64,000 nt of DNA from Nemophila menziesii (lineage: Eukaryota; Streptophyta; Magnoliopsida; Boraginales; Hydrophyllaceae), in assembly GCA_029959085.1 (NCBI GenBank), contig JARWIR010000002.1, positions 60,566,154 to 60,630,153 on the forward strand, given 5' to 3'. The notes under the pieces are model-generated. The model made no database searches. It was not told where the DNA came from and saw only the letters and a list, made by a program, of their open reading frames with translations. Numbering within the stretch: position 1 is the stretch's first letter; each line of letters begins with the position of its first letter. Made by a program: the position numbers and the translations under genes. Below are positions 21,949 through 33,028 of this stretch, piece by piece.

Positions 21949-22437
21949 GTTCTCTACTCATTTAGATCCCACGTTCTACATACCACTCATTCTCACTAAA
22001 TACAAACTTACTTTATTTGCATTGTTCATTAATTTTCCAATCTAGAATCTAGTGTTTTCATGCATTCAAGGTGAGTTTTACATTAACGCTAAGGTCTAAT
22101 ATTTTCTATCATTAATTTACAAAGAGTGTGCTTAATAGGGACATTCAAAAACTCTATAGTCAAATCATTCCTTAAACTAATTTTTATTTGATTTATAAAA
22201 AAATCGAATAACAGTAAAACAAATAACACGTAAAATTGGGAATGAGGACAACAAGTACCCACCCCAAACTCAAAATTGAGTCGTGTCCCCACGATTCAAA
22301 AAGACTCAATAAAGCAATTAAACTAATATACACTACTAATGAGAAGAGGGATAAGGAAACATATATCTTAATCAGCACTAGGCCGGTCGTGCTCACTCTC
22401 GCGTTTAGGTTGGCCTTTCTTCTTAAGCATTGTTAAG
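21949..22437 (-). mobile_element. Element E 3' noncoding part
   Basis: On the minus strand this shows the usual order after ORF2: the hairpin, GAGTTTGGGGTGGGT and 'gtgagatctaaatgagtagagaac', which matches element A near 1310. It is cut by element C at 21949. There is no gene here; the frames crossing 22089-22396 are shadows. Confidence 0.75.
22278..22297 (-). other. Conserved hairpin, element E copy
   Basis: The minus strand reads GAATCGTGGGGACACGACTC. One base of the stem has changed (third pair, A opposite C); the loop is GGGA. Confidence 0.75.
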
Positions 22438-23691
22438 GTGGCATGTTGCGATGAGCTCACCCTATCTAGTACGTTCTTCATAAGTACCAACTCTCATGTT
22501 ACCTTTCTCAAAGCTGTTATCACCTCTTCATGTTTCTCCTCTAATTTTCTCATTATTTCTATCACATCATTTTATTTGATAGTATTCGTCTTGCGTATGG
22601 GAGGCCTAGAACCTCTTTCTTCCCCAAAAGGCTTATCTAAATATATACCTATTGTCTTGGCATCTCTATGAACATTCGCAATTAAAATCGTGGTGATGCC
22701 TTCTCCTTGCATTAGTGGTTCATCCTCAGGGTCCATGCTTGGTACTTTTTCTTTCAAACAAATTGCGGTAATTGAGCATGGAAACTTGAGGGTGCGTTTA
22801 GATATAAGAGATTTCACAAAATCCATTATTTGGTCATAGAGTACGCGAGCCACATTGATTCTTCCTTTTCAAGTATACACTTAATGAATATGAGTTGCTC
22901 GTGTGGTACCTCGGAGATGTGATTATTGCCAAAGAATGTAGAAATAATGAAACAGGACCATACTCGAGCGCCGCTACTTAATACCTGACCAACATATCTT
23001 TTTCCTTCAGGTAGGGGTTTTTGCCGACGAATCAAGACTTGATTGTAAAGCGACTCCCACTCAAAGGTCTTATCATTGATTACATCATGGTATTTGAATG
23101 GACACTACATGTTTGGAAATTTGAAAAACTCACAAATATGCTCTATTAAAAAGTAACAATCATTTTACAGACTTCGATTGCATCACCATTCGCAAATACT
23201 AACTCTTCATAAAATTCTCGAACCAAAGCCAGATTGTAAAATAGATCTCTCTTCCTCAACTCTTTTCATCGAAACTCATCATATGTCACCACGTAATATT
23301 TGAATTCACCATCCATTATGTCCTCCAGAAATCCTTTTTCAATACCAAACTTCAAATTAGCTATACGATCACGAACTTGATCTTTCTAACTCATAAACAA
23401 CCTCCTAGGATTCGTGGCTATCATCTTTCTTCTTACGAAACGTTGTTCAGTTACGGGTTCACTTTCAACTTGTTCTTCAACTTTTTTTTCTTCCAAGACA
23501 GGCTTTTGATGAGGAGCCTCACTTGGGTTCTCTTTCTTCTTCATGTTATTCTTAACTTCTCCAACCTTAGGCATAGAACTCGAATCCGGAATCTCAATTT
23601 CTTTTTCTGGAGTAGCCTCAAGAGAATTTCTAATCCTGGAATTACTTCACATCTTTCGGTTATAGCACAAGGAATCGATTATGTTTGTCAT
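22438..23691 (-). pseudogene. Element E ORF2, putative plant transposon protein
   Basis: The ATG at 23691 lies in the shared start context (ttcattgagATGAC). A charged K/E-rich N-terminal part (about 23574-23390) precedes the domain: NLALVREFYEELVFANGD (near 23200), then GKRYVGQVLSSGARVWSCFI-STFFGN and LIFIKCILEKEESM (22990-22860). Then comes a C-terminal part with DFVKSLISKRTLKFPC (22810-22760). The 'AR.W..F....N' and 'L...IL...E' pattern equals that in D and G, but the sequence is much more diverged, so E is a different family. It has at least five stops or shifts. Confidence 0.65.
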
Positions 23692-24060
23692 CTCAATGAA
23701 ACCCAAACTCAAAACTTCAAAAATTCAAAAGCTAGAGAAAAGTTATGAATTTCAATGTTTAGAGGGTGTATAATATGGTTTGTGGTGCTATATGAGATGA
23801 GTAATGAATATGTTGTGGTTTTGGAGAGGCTTAATGGCTAATATGAAAGCTTTGATAAAGAAGAATTTTGGTTTAAAGAGAAATTTTCTTGGTGTTTGGG
23901 AAGGATTTGATTTGCGATTATGTGTTCGGAGAGGTTTAGAAGGGTTAATTGATGATATTTTGGTGTTTTTATGATGTATTGTAGGTATTTAATGAGTTTT
24001 GGTTCGTCAATAATGGTGTCTTATGTTAGAGACAACTGGCAAAGGGAAATCAATAGGTTT
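23692..24060 (-). promoter_or_regulatory. G-poor leader before ORF2 (E)
   Basis: Read on the minus strand, this is an A/C/T-rich leader ('cttcccaaacaccaag', 'aagcctctccaaaacc') ending in 'gttttgagtttgggtttcattgag' before the ATG. It has the same place and make-up as in D, F, G and I. Confidence 0.5.
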
Positions 24061-24079
24061 TGATAAGGTTTAGGTTAAG

Positions 24080-24535
24080 GCTCGGCGGCACGTCCGGCAT
24101 ACTGGCGATATGGCCAGCTAGCCGGTCTATATTTCTTCACTTTTTCGCATTCGCAATTTTGTGGCGCTTAAGGGCTCGCATTCCAAAGAGTTTGACCGGC
24201 ATACCAGTCAGAAGGCCAGCTAGCAGGTGTGCGAATGCAAATTTTCACTGACACAAAATTAAAGTGCGTATAAGGGCTCACATTCCAGAGAGTTTGGCTG
24301 GCATACCGGTCATATGGCCGCCTGGCTGGTGCATGTATGCAACTTCTCGCTAATGCAATTTCCATGTACGTATACGTGTCTCCATTCCAGAGGCTTTTGC
24401 TGGAATTCTGGCGATTTGACTGTCTTGCCGGTCGCAAATTTCATTCTTTGCCAACACACATTCCAAGCGCGTCTAAGGTAGTTGGTTCCAGAGACTTTGA
24501 CCGGCTTGCCGGCCACAAGACCGGCTAGCTGGTCT
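24080..24535 (-). repeat. CCGG-palindrome tandem array (E)
   Basis: There are four to five units of about 103-108 bp. Each is marked by 'tttgaccggcata' or a variant (near 24083, 24191, 24294, 24395, 24500) and a second CCGG-type site about 20 bases on. It is more diverged than in D and F but the period is the same. Confidence 0.7.
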
Positions 24536-24559
24536 GCATAAGTGCATAAGACTACTTAG

Positions 24560-24830
24560 ACGCGTGTTTTGCTCCGTCTCGCACATGTTAACCCAAAAGT
24601 CAAGGATTTAGCAACTATAATCATCAAAATCACTCCAACCCTTCTCATTTCTTAAAAAATTATACTAATAAACATTAAAATACACTAATATACATAACAA
24701 ATTTAAAACTGAAAGCAATAAACTTGTATACAGGTAAATTGGATTTTGTTTAAGGTCGTTAAGCTCGACGGGTTACCTCTCGCGCTTATACGATAAGACA
24801 ACAAATAGTTCAACATGGTGATGATATTTT
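24560..24830 (-). pseudogene. Element E polyprotein end, remnant
   Basis: On the minus strand, 'aggtaacccgtcgagctta' (around 24775) matches the sequence just after the integrase-like tail stop in element I (61519). Before it, a weak NIITM..YLLSYR reading resembles the NIDNITHCWGGYVK end of I, but it is shifted and degraded. The LINE L1a begins somewhere near 24830; the exact junction is not certain. Confidence 0.4.
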
Positions 24831-25039
24831 GATGGTAGACACTTTGAACACTCAACACCAGGACTAGGAGGAGGGTGTGATTAGCAAGGAGGGGCAGTTG
24901 CAGGCCATCTGAGTTATATCTTTTTTCCCTTGTCTTTATTTACTGGTTGTTTGCATTATGTTTTTCTTTTTACGTCAGATTGTCTTCTTTTAATATATTT
25001 GTTTTTATGATTAATTCAAATATAGAAACCTTGCCGGTA

Positions 25040-25975
25040 ATTGGTCTTCGACTGATTGCCCGATTTTTTTATTTTTGAACTATAAAAGTGCTAATAGTGT
25101 AGATTTTGGGTGCGAGTTTCTAGACATTATCTACAAACCTTACTTAGCGATACTAGCGGAAACAAAAGCTTTGAAGGAAGAAGCAACGGGAATCAGTAAA
25201 TCCCTTCGCATGGAGAAATCGATAAATGTCGAGGCGGTTGGTTTCTCAGAAGGAATTTGGATTCTTTGGAACCAAAAGGATATCTCGACCCAGATTTTAT
25301 CAGCTAGCAAACAGGTAATTAATATACGTATATCTAGAACCTCGTGTGCGTGATTTTATCTGCAGTTTAAGCGAGCCCTAGAGATTGGTTTCAGGCTTGC
25401 CTTTGGGATACATTAGATGAGACTTTGGGAATTACTACGAAACCATTGTTGGTTGTGGGTGACTTTAACCAGATAGGATTCCATGAGGACCAAATGGGTG
25501 GAGTTGAGGGTACAACTAGATCGATGGTGAAATTTGAGAGATGGAGAGACCAATGTGGCTTGGAGGACTTAGGGTACGAGGGACCAAGATTTACGTGGAG
25601 TGATTCATGGAATTCAAGTATGAGGGTCATAAAGTGCTTAGACAGAGCCTACGGTAATCAACTTTAGTATGAGACTTCGGGCGCACAAAAGCCACTCATC
25701 TTCCTAGAGTGCATTCTGATCATGTATTGATTGTACTCTCATTAGATAGACGCCCCTCCCCACCGGACACACTAGGAGTACGCATTTTAGATTCGAGGTG
25801 GCTTGGTGTCTTCATGAGAGTTTGAAAGGTTTCGTGGAATCGAAATGGGTTAAGGAACGGAGCAATTTGGGAGACAGAATAGAAACTATGAGAAGGGAAC
25901 TTGAGGTATGGAAAGTTGATACCTTTGGACACATTTTGTGACATTAGGCTCCTTGCACGCCTTGCGGGCATCTAA
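25040..25975 (+). pseudogene. L1a endonuclease domain
   Basis: This is an APE-type endonuclease that would nick target DNA. Visible landmarks are ANS...FLDIIYKPYLAILAETK (25075-25180; the E of LxETK is catalytic), GGIWILWN-like sequence (25250), VGDFNQIGFHEDQMGG (25440-25500), RFTWSD (25590) and RVHSDHVLIVL (25700-25740). The usual WNCRG start has decayed to LNYKS. A shift near 25350 and stops at 25353, 25665 and beyond break the frame. Confidence 0.8.
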
Positions 25976-26159
25976 AAAGCGCTTCAACAATCATACAATT
26001 CATCTTTATTTAGTTTGGAGAAAAGGTTACACAAAGAGTACGAAAGAATTCTTGAGAAAGAGGAGATTTTTTGGTTTTAGAGATCGCACAAAGATTGGGT
26101 TAATTTAGGTGAGCGGAATACAAAATACTACTATCGTGCGGCACAATGTAAAAAAGATA

Positions 26160-27715
26160 GAATTGACTACTTGTGTATTAAGGATGATAGACACGAGTGT
26201 ATTCTAGATAGCGAGGTCGAGAAGTTTTGGCGTAGGCGGCTCTTTGAAGACCTTTTCTCCCTAGAAGAGGATAACCCAAGTATGTTTGAACTTCTACGGT
26301 TCTCACCATTTGCGGATGGAGATATAGAAACGCTTAGGGGAGGTATTTTGAATGAAGATGTGTGTGCCATAGTTTTTCGAATGGAGCCTCACAAGGCACC
26401 AGACCCAGATGGGATGATAGCTGGATTCTACAAAAAATTATGGGATATTGTGGGTACAGCTGTTTGTGATATGATAAGGCATGCTCTCGAGGTTGGATAT
26501 TTCCTTAAGGAGGTGCTTAGAATGCTTATTCACCTCATTCCTAAGTTGGGGAACCCAAAATATATTACCCGATTCAGGATGATTAGTTTTATTAATGTGA
26601 GTTATAAGATTTGTATGAAGGTGTTAGTTAATAGGATGCGTCCACTACTAGCAAGCTGTATTGGCCCTTTCTAGAGTAGTTTCTTGTCTCACCGATCCAA
26701 CATTGATAATGTGGTGCTTGTAAGCGAGGTGGATCATTTCTTACGACATTGCAAGGGGAAAAAGAGTTATATGGCGGTTAAAGTGGATCTCGCTAAAGCA
26801 TACGACATGATTTGATAAGATTTTATACATGAGTCTTTGGAGTCACTTGGCGTTCCTTCGATGCGGGTGTCCTTGATTATGGCGGGAATGCGAGTTAATG
26901 AGTTGAGCATTTTATTGCGTGGCTCGCCCCTTTCACCTATCAAGCCCCAACGTGGTATTCTGCATGGTGACCCTATATCACCATATTTGTTTGTAATTTG
27001 TATGGAATACCTCTGTTTTCTCATTCAGAGGCTCGTGGAGGAAGGAGCTTGGCGCACTATTCACCTTTGTTTAGGGGGGGACTCCTATCCCTCATATCTT
27101 TTTTGCTGATGGTCTTATCTTATTTGCGGAAGCATCGACTCATAATATTAATTTATTAAAAGATACCGTAGTTATATTCTGCAGGGATGCAGGTCAAACT
27201 ATCAGCAAAGAGAAGCCGATAATCTATTTTTCTAGGCATATTGACGAAGAGCTAGCTGGGACCATCACGTCCCGAAGTGGATATCAAAGAAGCGACGATC
27301 TAGGAAAGTACTTTGGAATTCCCATTCTTTTGGGAAGAAGATCGTGAGGCTTATTCGGAGAGATCATTAATGGATTAAGGAAAAAGCTTGCTAAATGGAA
27401 ACGAAACACTTTGTCGCTAGCAGTGCGTATTACACTAACACAATTTGTTTTGAGTGTAGCTTCGATGTACATCATGCAAGTGGGGAAATTACCAACCTAT
27501 GTTTGTGACGAGATTGATAAAATTAAGAGGGAATTCATTTGAGGTTCGATTTACGATCAGAAACGAATTAACTAGGTAGCATGGAAGGATGTTTATAGAC
27601 CAATGAGTGTGAGCGGATTAGGACTTCGTTTTGTAGAAGACATGAATAATGCCTTGTTGGGAAAGCTGAGTTGGAAAATGATTCATGAGAAGGCATTCAT
27701 TTGGCCTAGTTTTAT
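26160..27715 (+). pseudogene. L1a reverse transcriptase domain
   Basis: The non-LTR reverse transcriptase order is complete. KAPDPDGMIAGFYKKLW (26392), FRMISFINVSYKI (26570), DLAKAYDMI (26788), QRGILHGDPISPYLF (26950) and HIFFADGLILF (27100) are all present. The catalytic YADD/FADD box reads FADG, so the second aspartate is lost. Stops occur after ASCIGPF (26674), at 26813 and elsewhere, and there is a shift near 27090. The domain is cut by element F after the EKAFIWPSF codons and resumes at 36043 with RHKYF, the usual next motif. Confidence 0.85.
27711..27715. repeat. Target duplication of F, left copy
   Basis: TTTAT before the 5' LTR of F corresponds to GTTAT (36038-36042) after its 3' LTR, with one mismatch. 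The LINE frame reads on across the join. Confidence 0.7.
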
Positions 27716-29259
27716 TGATGTCTCCTCTTTGTCATGAATTAATATTAGTTGGAGACATCATTTTTAGTGTTTTAGGAAGTCTTTTAGTCGAAATTCCTAT
27801 GTATTATTGCACTTTCCTATTTCTTGTCTTGATTTAATGATTTATTATTTTTAGAGCATATTGGGTTTAATTATTTATGTAGTGTGAAGCTTTAAAGATA
27901 TATATGGAGATTAATTAGATGCCAAGTCAATTATAAGAGATAAATGAAAGAAGATATACATGGAAATTGGAGAAAAGAAAGGAAAAACTAAGATATGGAA
28001 AGATAAAGTTGCCAAATAAATCTGAATTCCAGCACCCACGACCACAAAAGAGCTTATATCTAAATATTGGTTAGGAATTTGAGAAATGGTATGAAGCAAA
28101 GTTAAAGAGCATTCCGAGACGATCAGTTTCGACTATTGGAATGCGTCAAACGGATAAGTATTGAAACAGTTATGAACAAAACAAGAACGTGGCTGATTAT
28201 TACCTTTTCTATATTTCCGGGTTACGAATTTGAGTTAGGCTAGGAGTCCATTACTTGTCTTCTACTCCAAGAAAACGAATGAGGTCTTCTTAAACACCTA
28301 TAAATACACACTTAAACCATTGTAAACAAGTCCTTGCTCAGTGCCAAGTATATGCTTAGTCCTTGCTTGTATTTTCTCAGTTTTAAATAAGTAGCTTACT
28401 CCTTAATTTAGTATATATCCTTAGTATCAAGCTATTCATCCAAGAAGCAAGCTAACATATAGAGGAAGACAAGAAGCAAGAAGTTGGAGAGTGACAAACT
28501 CCTCTTATACATCTCACATTCTCTATATTTAGGGTAATTAGTTATAGATTTGTGGCTTCACCGTATTTCTAAGCTTTTATTCTGTAAGTTTTACTTTTAA
28601 TTGTTGGGTTATTATTTTGTCTACATTTTTTAATACTATTTGTTATTTTAATTGATTTGAGCTTGGCGTATATTGTTATTATGTGTTTTGACTTATTGTT
28701 ACATCCCTGGATTTGGCCAATCTTAGGACTATTCTTAGTTATTGACAACACCACATAATCGTCTAGTAGTGGCCCTACCTAGATAGCCATAAAGGTTTGA
28801 CTTAACCACCAATAATTACTCAAGGTTTCTTTACCCAAGATTCTAGTAGTGGAGAGGTTGCTCCTAAGTCCACCCTGACGAGGGTTAGGTAGAATTTAGA
28901 ATCCCAGTTTATATATAATGCTCAATTCACCATAAGATTAGAATAACTTTGTAATAGACTCATATCAGTGACCCTAATTTATTTTACTTACATTCATATT
29001 TATTTATTTGAATCATATATTTATTCGCGTTGGATAATTATTCATCTTATCCTATTTTTATATAAACATCTAAATTCATCTACGCTATTTAATACAAGTA
29101 GATCTAATAGACTAAATCCTTGCGAACGAACTTGACTTATCATTAAAACTTACAAACGATCTATAATACTTGCAGTGTGTTTCTCGTGGTATACAAGGTT
29201 GTGTGTCCTTTATTATTATCTTATTTATCTATTATTTTATCACACCTTTGCCCCCACGA
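27716..29259 (+). mobile_element. Element F 5' LTR
   Basis: It runs from TGATGTCTCC to 'cccccacga' (the family end CCACCA with one change). The terminal hairpin is 27716-27760. The TATA box TATAAATA is at 28309-28316 in 'cacctataaatacacac'. One 'gtccaccctgacg' motif is near 28870. Confidence 0.95.
28309..28316 (+). promoter_or_regulatory. LTR TATA box (F)
   Basis: TATAAATA in the context CACCTATAAATACAC. The same box is at 35077-35084 in the 3' LTR and, reversed, at 38629-38636 in the LTR of G. Confidence 0.6.
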
Positions 29260-29265
29260 AGTTTT

Positions 29266-29283
29266 TGGCGCCGCTGCCGGGGA
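29266..29283 (+). other. Primer binding site (F)
   Basis: TGGCGCCGCTGCCGGGGA, the consensus, six bases after the LTR. Confidence 0.92.
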
Positions 29284-29369
29284 TTTATCTTTAAGTTAAA
29301 TCTATTTTGTGGTTAATTAGTGTAGAAGTTTTATTTGTTTTCAGTTTTACGCGTTCTTTTTGTTTTTGT

Positions 29370-29378
29370 CTTTCTCAG
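29370..29378 (+). promoter_or_regulatory. Acceptor-like site before gag (F)
   Basis: A T-rich run ends in CTTTCTCAG|G nine bases before the gag ATG. D (TCTTTTACAG, to 9595) and I (TTCTTTCTCAG, to 58621) have the same. It resembles a plant 3' splice site, so the leader may carry an intron or an alternative splice. Confidence 0.4.
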
Positions 29379-29386
29379 GATTTTAG

Positions 29387-30990
29387 ATGGTTAATCAACG
29401 GTTAGAGCTAGGTTTTCTTAGCCAATTCCGAGTGCAACCCATTTAGATTCGCATTCCAACTACTCAAGCCGTTAGATTCAAGCCCGATCCTGACCTGATT
29501 AATCAATTCGCGAGCTATGGGAAATATAGTGGTGATACACATAAAGATCCGGTCCGATCTGTTCAGAAATTCATGCAATTATGTGATGCCTACATTAATG
29601 AAGGTGTTACACAAGAGCATATGTATTATTTAATGTTTCAGTTTTCTTGACCAGGGAAGCAAGCGATTGGTTAGATGATCAACCTCCCTAGCTAATAACA
29701 AATTGGGACAAGCTTCAAGAAAGATTCCTTGATAAATTTTATCCTACAAGTATGCGACTGAAGGAACTATTGGAGCTTATGAATTTCTTACAAGAAGCCG
29801 GTGAGTGTGTTGGCGAAGCATGAATGAGATTTCAAAAGAAGTTGGCAAGATGTCTAATACATGGATACACGCCAGAATTACAATTATCCATGTTCTGTAA
29901 TGGACTCAATAGAGAGTCAAGACTGAGAGTAGATGATATGGGTCGTGGTAGTTGTGTCTCTATGGATTCGAAAGAAGCAAAGAGTGGTATGGAAACAATC
30001 ATCGAGACCGATATAAGTTGGCCACAAGAACAAACTCCTACCACTAATGAAGACACAGAGGCAAGGTTTTAAAGCTTGCAAGATCAAATACAACAACTCG
30101 CTATAACAGTTAAGGAAAGCATCCAAATGTCGTCTCAACAGTTATACCTGCAAGAACAAGCCTATAAAAATCAAGCTAATCATCCACCAGGCTGCAATGT
30201 GCACGATGGAAGTCAAGCTCCAACACGTCCTGAAGAAGAAATCATTGAGTTAAAAGAGACTATTAGTCAATTCATTAACTTCTTGAAGGATATTATGAAG
30301 TGACTTGAATCAAAGATCGATGCATCAGTAGTGCATAGTCTGCAACAACAGAATCAAGATCTGAAACAATATAATCAACTTTTAGAGAAGAATGTAATGC
30401 GGCTCACTACAGTCATAAAACTAATGCAAAGTCAACCTTTGCAATTGACCCAAAATACAACTTCTAACATGAAAAATATGCAATACGTTGACGACAAGGT
30501 TAAGACTATTAGTATTCAAGCTCAAAAGATGAAAGAACACGATGAGATACTCATCGAAGCGCTACCATCTCCATCAAAAGGGGGTGTTCTAATAAACACG
30601 TCAAGCGTAGATAGGATGAACTTAGATGAGATAATTGTTGAAGATTGGGTTGAAGAGGTTGACCAAAGTGATATTAAGAAGCCAAGAGTGGTTGATGAAC
30701 CAAGAATTGAAGAGAGAAGTAGAGTAAGACAACCACCCTTACATTGCTATTATCCCTTAAAGGAACAACAAGAGAAGTGTATGGAGGCATTAAAACAAGT
30801 TAAAATTAATGTCCCTTTACTAGAAGCTATGAAAGGAAAGCGAAACTATGTTCAATTCTTTATGGAGGCAATCTCCAATAAGGAAAGGATCACAAGAGCC
30901 ATGTCTGTAGCAATCAGTAAAGGGCTATCAGCACAAGTTCAGAGAAGACTACCACTGAAGCATAAAGATCCTGGAGATTTTAACCTCTAA
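29387..30990 (+). pseudogene. Element F gag
   Basis: The start is ATG 29387 (MVNQRLELG). The core runs from FKPDPDLINQFASYGKYSGD through MQLCDAYINEGVTQEH, SDWLDDQ and WDKLQERFLDKFYP to MRFQKKLARCLIHGYTPELQLSMF (29824-30072). A coiled-coil-like, Q-rich linker follows (30076-30990) with NVPLLEAMKGKRNYVQF and RRLPLKHKDPGDFNL, the usual lead-in to the protease. I find no CX2CX4HX4C knuckle anywhere; where it should be the sequence is YKNQANHPPGCNVHDG. Stops (for example TGA 29821, TAA 30070, TGA 30301) and a shift near 29650 break it. Confidence 0.85.
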
Positions 30991-31383
30991 ATCAAAATAG
31001 GTGGTATATATTATGGAAAAAGCCATGTGTGATTTAGGGGCAAGTGTGAATATCATTCCCAAAAGTGTATTCGAGAAGATTGGTATTAGTGATGCGAAAC
31101 TGACATCCGTAATCTTACAACTTGCGGATCAATCACCAGCAAAGCCGTGTGGAGTAATCGAGGATGTACTCGTCCAAGTAGGTAACCTTTTTATTCCCAT
31201 GGACTTTATTATTCTTAGACTATACAGCAAATAAGAACGTCCCATTCATTCTTAGGCGTCCATTCCTAGCCACCAGCGACACCATAGTGAATGTGAATGA
31301 AGGAACCGTGACTCTTAGTATTGAAGATGATTCTGAAACATTCTATGTTTCGGGAAAGAAGAAGAAAAAGAAGTCACAATAAC
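30991..31383 (+). pseudogene. Element F aspartic protease domain
   Basis: The catalytic motif is the canonical DLGAS (Asp codon 31031-31033), followed by IIPKSVFEKIGI and the flap-side PMDFIIL (31195). A shift near 31220 separates it from ILRRPFLATS (31248-31280), the ILGRPF motif with G changed to R. It ends SETFYVSGKKKKKK. A stop and a shift at 30988-31000 separate it from gag; the same frame would otherwise run on. Confidence 0.85.
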
Positions 31384-31436
31384 TACATCCAATCAGAGTT
31401 GTAACCAAGAAGCCAGAACCTGTAAACCCCCAAGAA

Positions 31437-31649
31437 ACCATGGGAAATGAAACTGAGTTTGGGGTGGGAGACAAGGTGGCATAGAAACATCCCTTTCCCA
31501 ACCATAATCGTTCTTGGATAGGGCCATACATTATCACGCAAATCATCTCAGAAGGAGTGGTTGAAATAAAAGCTATCGAGGGTTGAAATCTCAGGTTGTT
31601 ATGTGTTAATCACCTCACTCACTGCTGGGGAGGCTATAAAAAGAAATAA
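31437..31649 (+). pseudogene. Element F integrase C-terminal-like tail
   Basis: Only about 60 bases after the protease, this encodes ETEFGVGDKVA, then RSWIGPYIITQIISEGVVEIKAIEG, LRLLCVNHLTHCWGGYKKK and a stop. FGVGDKVA, W-GP, VEI and the short 'VNHL' end follow the order of the small C-terminal domain of Athila integrase. Two internal stops are visible. Nothing of the polymerase or integrase core precedes it. Confidence 0.72.
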
Positions 31650-31746
31650 CCGAGGTAACTCGTCTAACTTTGAAAGACGTTAAACAAAAATGCCCTCTAG
31701 GAGACATCCCATAGAAATTTATGTTGTTATATTTTAGTTTAGATTG

Positions 31747-31803
31747 GTTGTTTTTAGTTGATATTGCATATTTGAGAAAGGTATTAGTGTTTTTGATGTT
31801 CAG
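31747..31803 (+). promoter_or_regulatory. Conserved T-rich block ending in CAG|GT (F)
   Basis: The block is base-for-base the same as 14049-14103 in D over more than 50 bases and ends in 'tttttgatgttcag|gt'. It is a candidate splice acceptor for an ORF2 messenger. Confidence 0.5.
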
Positions 31804-31857
31804 GTAATAAAGAAATTGAGTTTGGGAGGAAAAACGAATTTTTTGGGCATATTCAGA

Positions 31858-32100
31858 TTCACCCACCGGTATGTCGGGCACACGACCGGTAAACCGGCGG
31901 GTCAAATACACGAGCCCTCGTGTACGTGTCTCGTGTTCTTTTCCGAGAGTTGAATTTCAAAAGCTGGCCGCACCGGTATACCGGGCCATTCCGCCGGTAT
32001 ACCGGCCAAACCAAAACACGAGCCCTCGTGTACGCGACTCGGGTTTTTTGCCGAAGAAGAATTTTCAAGAAATAGCGCACCGGTATGACGGCCCAAACCT
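31858..32100 (+). repeat. CCGG-palindrome tandem array (F)
   Basis: There are three units of about 107 bp, starting with 'caccggtat' near 31864, 31970 and 32078. They carry CCGGTATACCGG-like pairs and the spacer 'acacgagccctcgtgtacg', itself an inverted repeat. Confidence 0.8.
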
Positions 32101-32441
32101 CTCCCAACTCCATTAAAGTTTCAACAAACCTTCACCTAACATTAAAACACTACCAAATCACCATGAATTTACATCAAAATCCTTCCCTACATTATTACAA
32201 AGAAGATTCGACCACCCAAATCATATCAAAACACCTAGAATCCATGAATCAAAAGGCTAAATTTTCCAAATTTTATCCAACAATTCCTTAAACCCATATC
32301 ATCAAAGCTTGATTCCATCATACCCACATAGAGAATTATCATCATAACACCTTTCCTAACCCAAATCAAGCTTGTTCCACCTATGATCAAGAGTTACAAA
32401 TTTCAAGAGTGTTTAAAGCTTTGAGTTGCGGATCAAAAGAG
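32101..32441 (+). promoter_or_regulatory. G-poor leader before ORF2 (F)
   Basis: An A/C/T-rich stretch matches D 14505-14859 closely ('ctcccaactccattaaag', 'attacaaagaagattc'). It ends in 'gctttgagttgcgg' shortly before the ATG at 32442. Confidence 0.5.
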
Positions 32442-32925
32442 ATGATGAAAAGAACAAAGATATTATTAAGGGATATGAAGAATCAAAGCAAGGTATTGGG
32501 TAAGATCAAGAATATTTCAATTGAGATGGGCAATTGTTCATGAATAACTACAATGTAAATAGGATCAAGAGAATAGAGGAAAGCTAGCTGTGGTAAATTC
32601 AAAGAGCAAGAAGGTTTCAACTTTCATAAGGAAGTCACCACAACCTCTAGAAATCAAGCATCCTTTAACCAAAGATGCGCATAGCTTCTGGGACGCTAGT
32701 AGCTGTTGCCACAACAACATATTCCTAGATGAACACCTTCACATGAGAAAGTATTCTAGAGAAAAGTTGGAAAAAGATAAACAAGAGATTTCTAGAGTGT
32801 GATTAATTGGGATGGAGCATAAGAGGATGTAAGGGAAAGAGAAATTGGTGATACTAGAAATTTGCATACATGAAACACTACACCTTATTCCGGGTATTGA
32901 TCAGGCGAGGCAAAAGACTCGAAGA
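32442..32925 (+). pseudogene. Element F ORF2 remnant
   Basis: The ATG start context, the SKVLG codons (near 32488) and the final codons QARQ (near 32905) match ORF2 of D and G. The length is about 480 bp against about 1210, so the central domain is deleted. Several stops are present. Sequence after it ('agagtatgttttctttcttccttacc') again matches D. Confidence 0.7.
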
Positions 32926-33008
32926 GTATGTTTTCTTTCTTCCTTACCATTTCTTTATGTGCAATATCTGTAAAATTTTAATTTTTTATTTTAATTTTGA
33001 GTCTTTTT

Positions 33009-33028
33009 GAGTCGTGGGAACACGACTC
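33009..33028 (+). other. Conserved hairpin, element F copy
   Basis: GAGTCGTGGGAACACGACTC has a perfect 8-bp stem and the loop GGAA, also of GNRA form. It is followed by 'atttttgagtttggggtg'. Confidence 0.85.

Noticed and set aside
22089..22436. Cluster of overlapping short frames in element E
   Set aside because: All lie in the 3' noncoding block around the hairpin and are not conserved in D, F, G or I.
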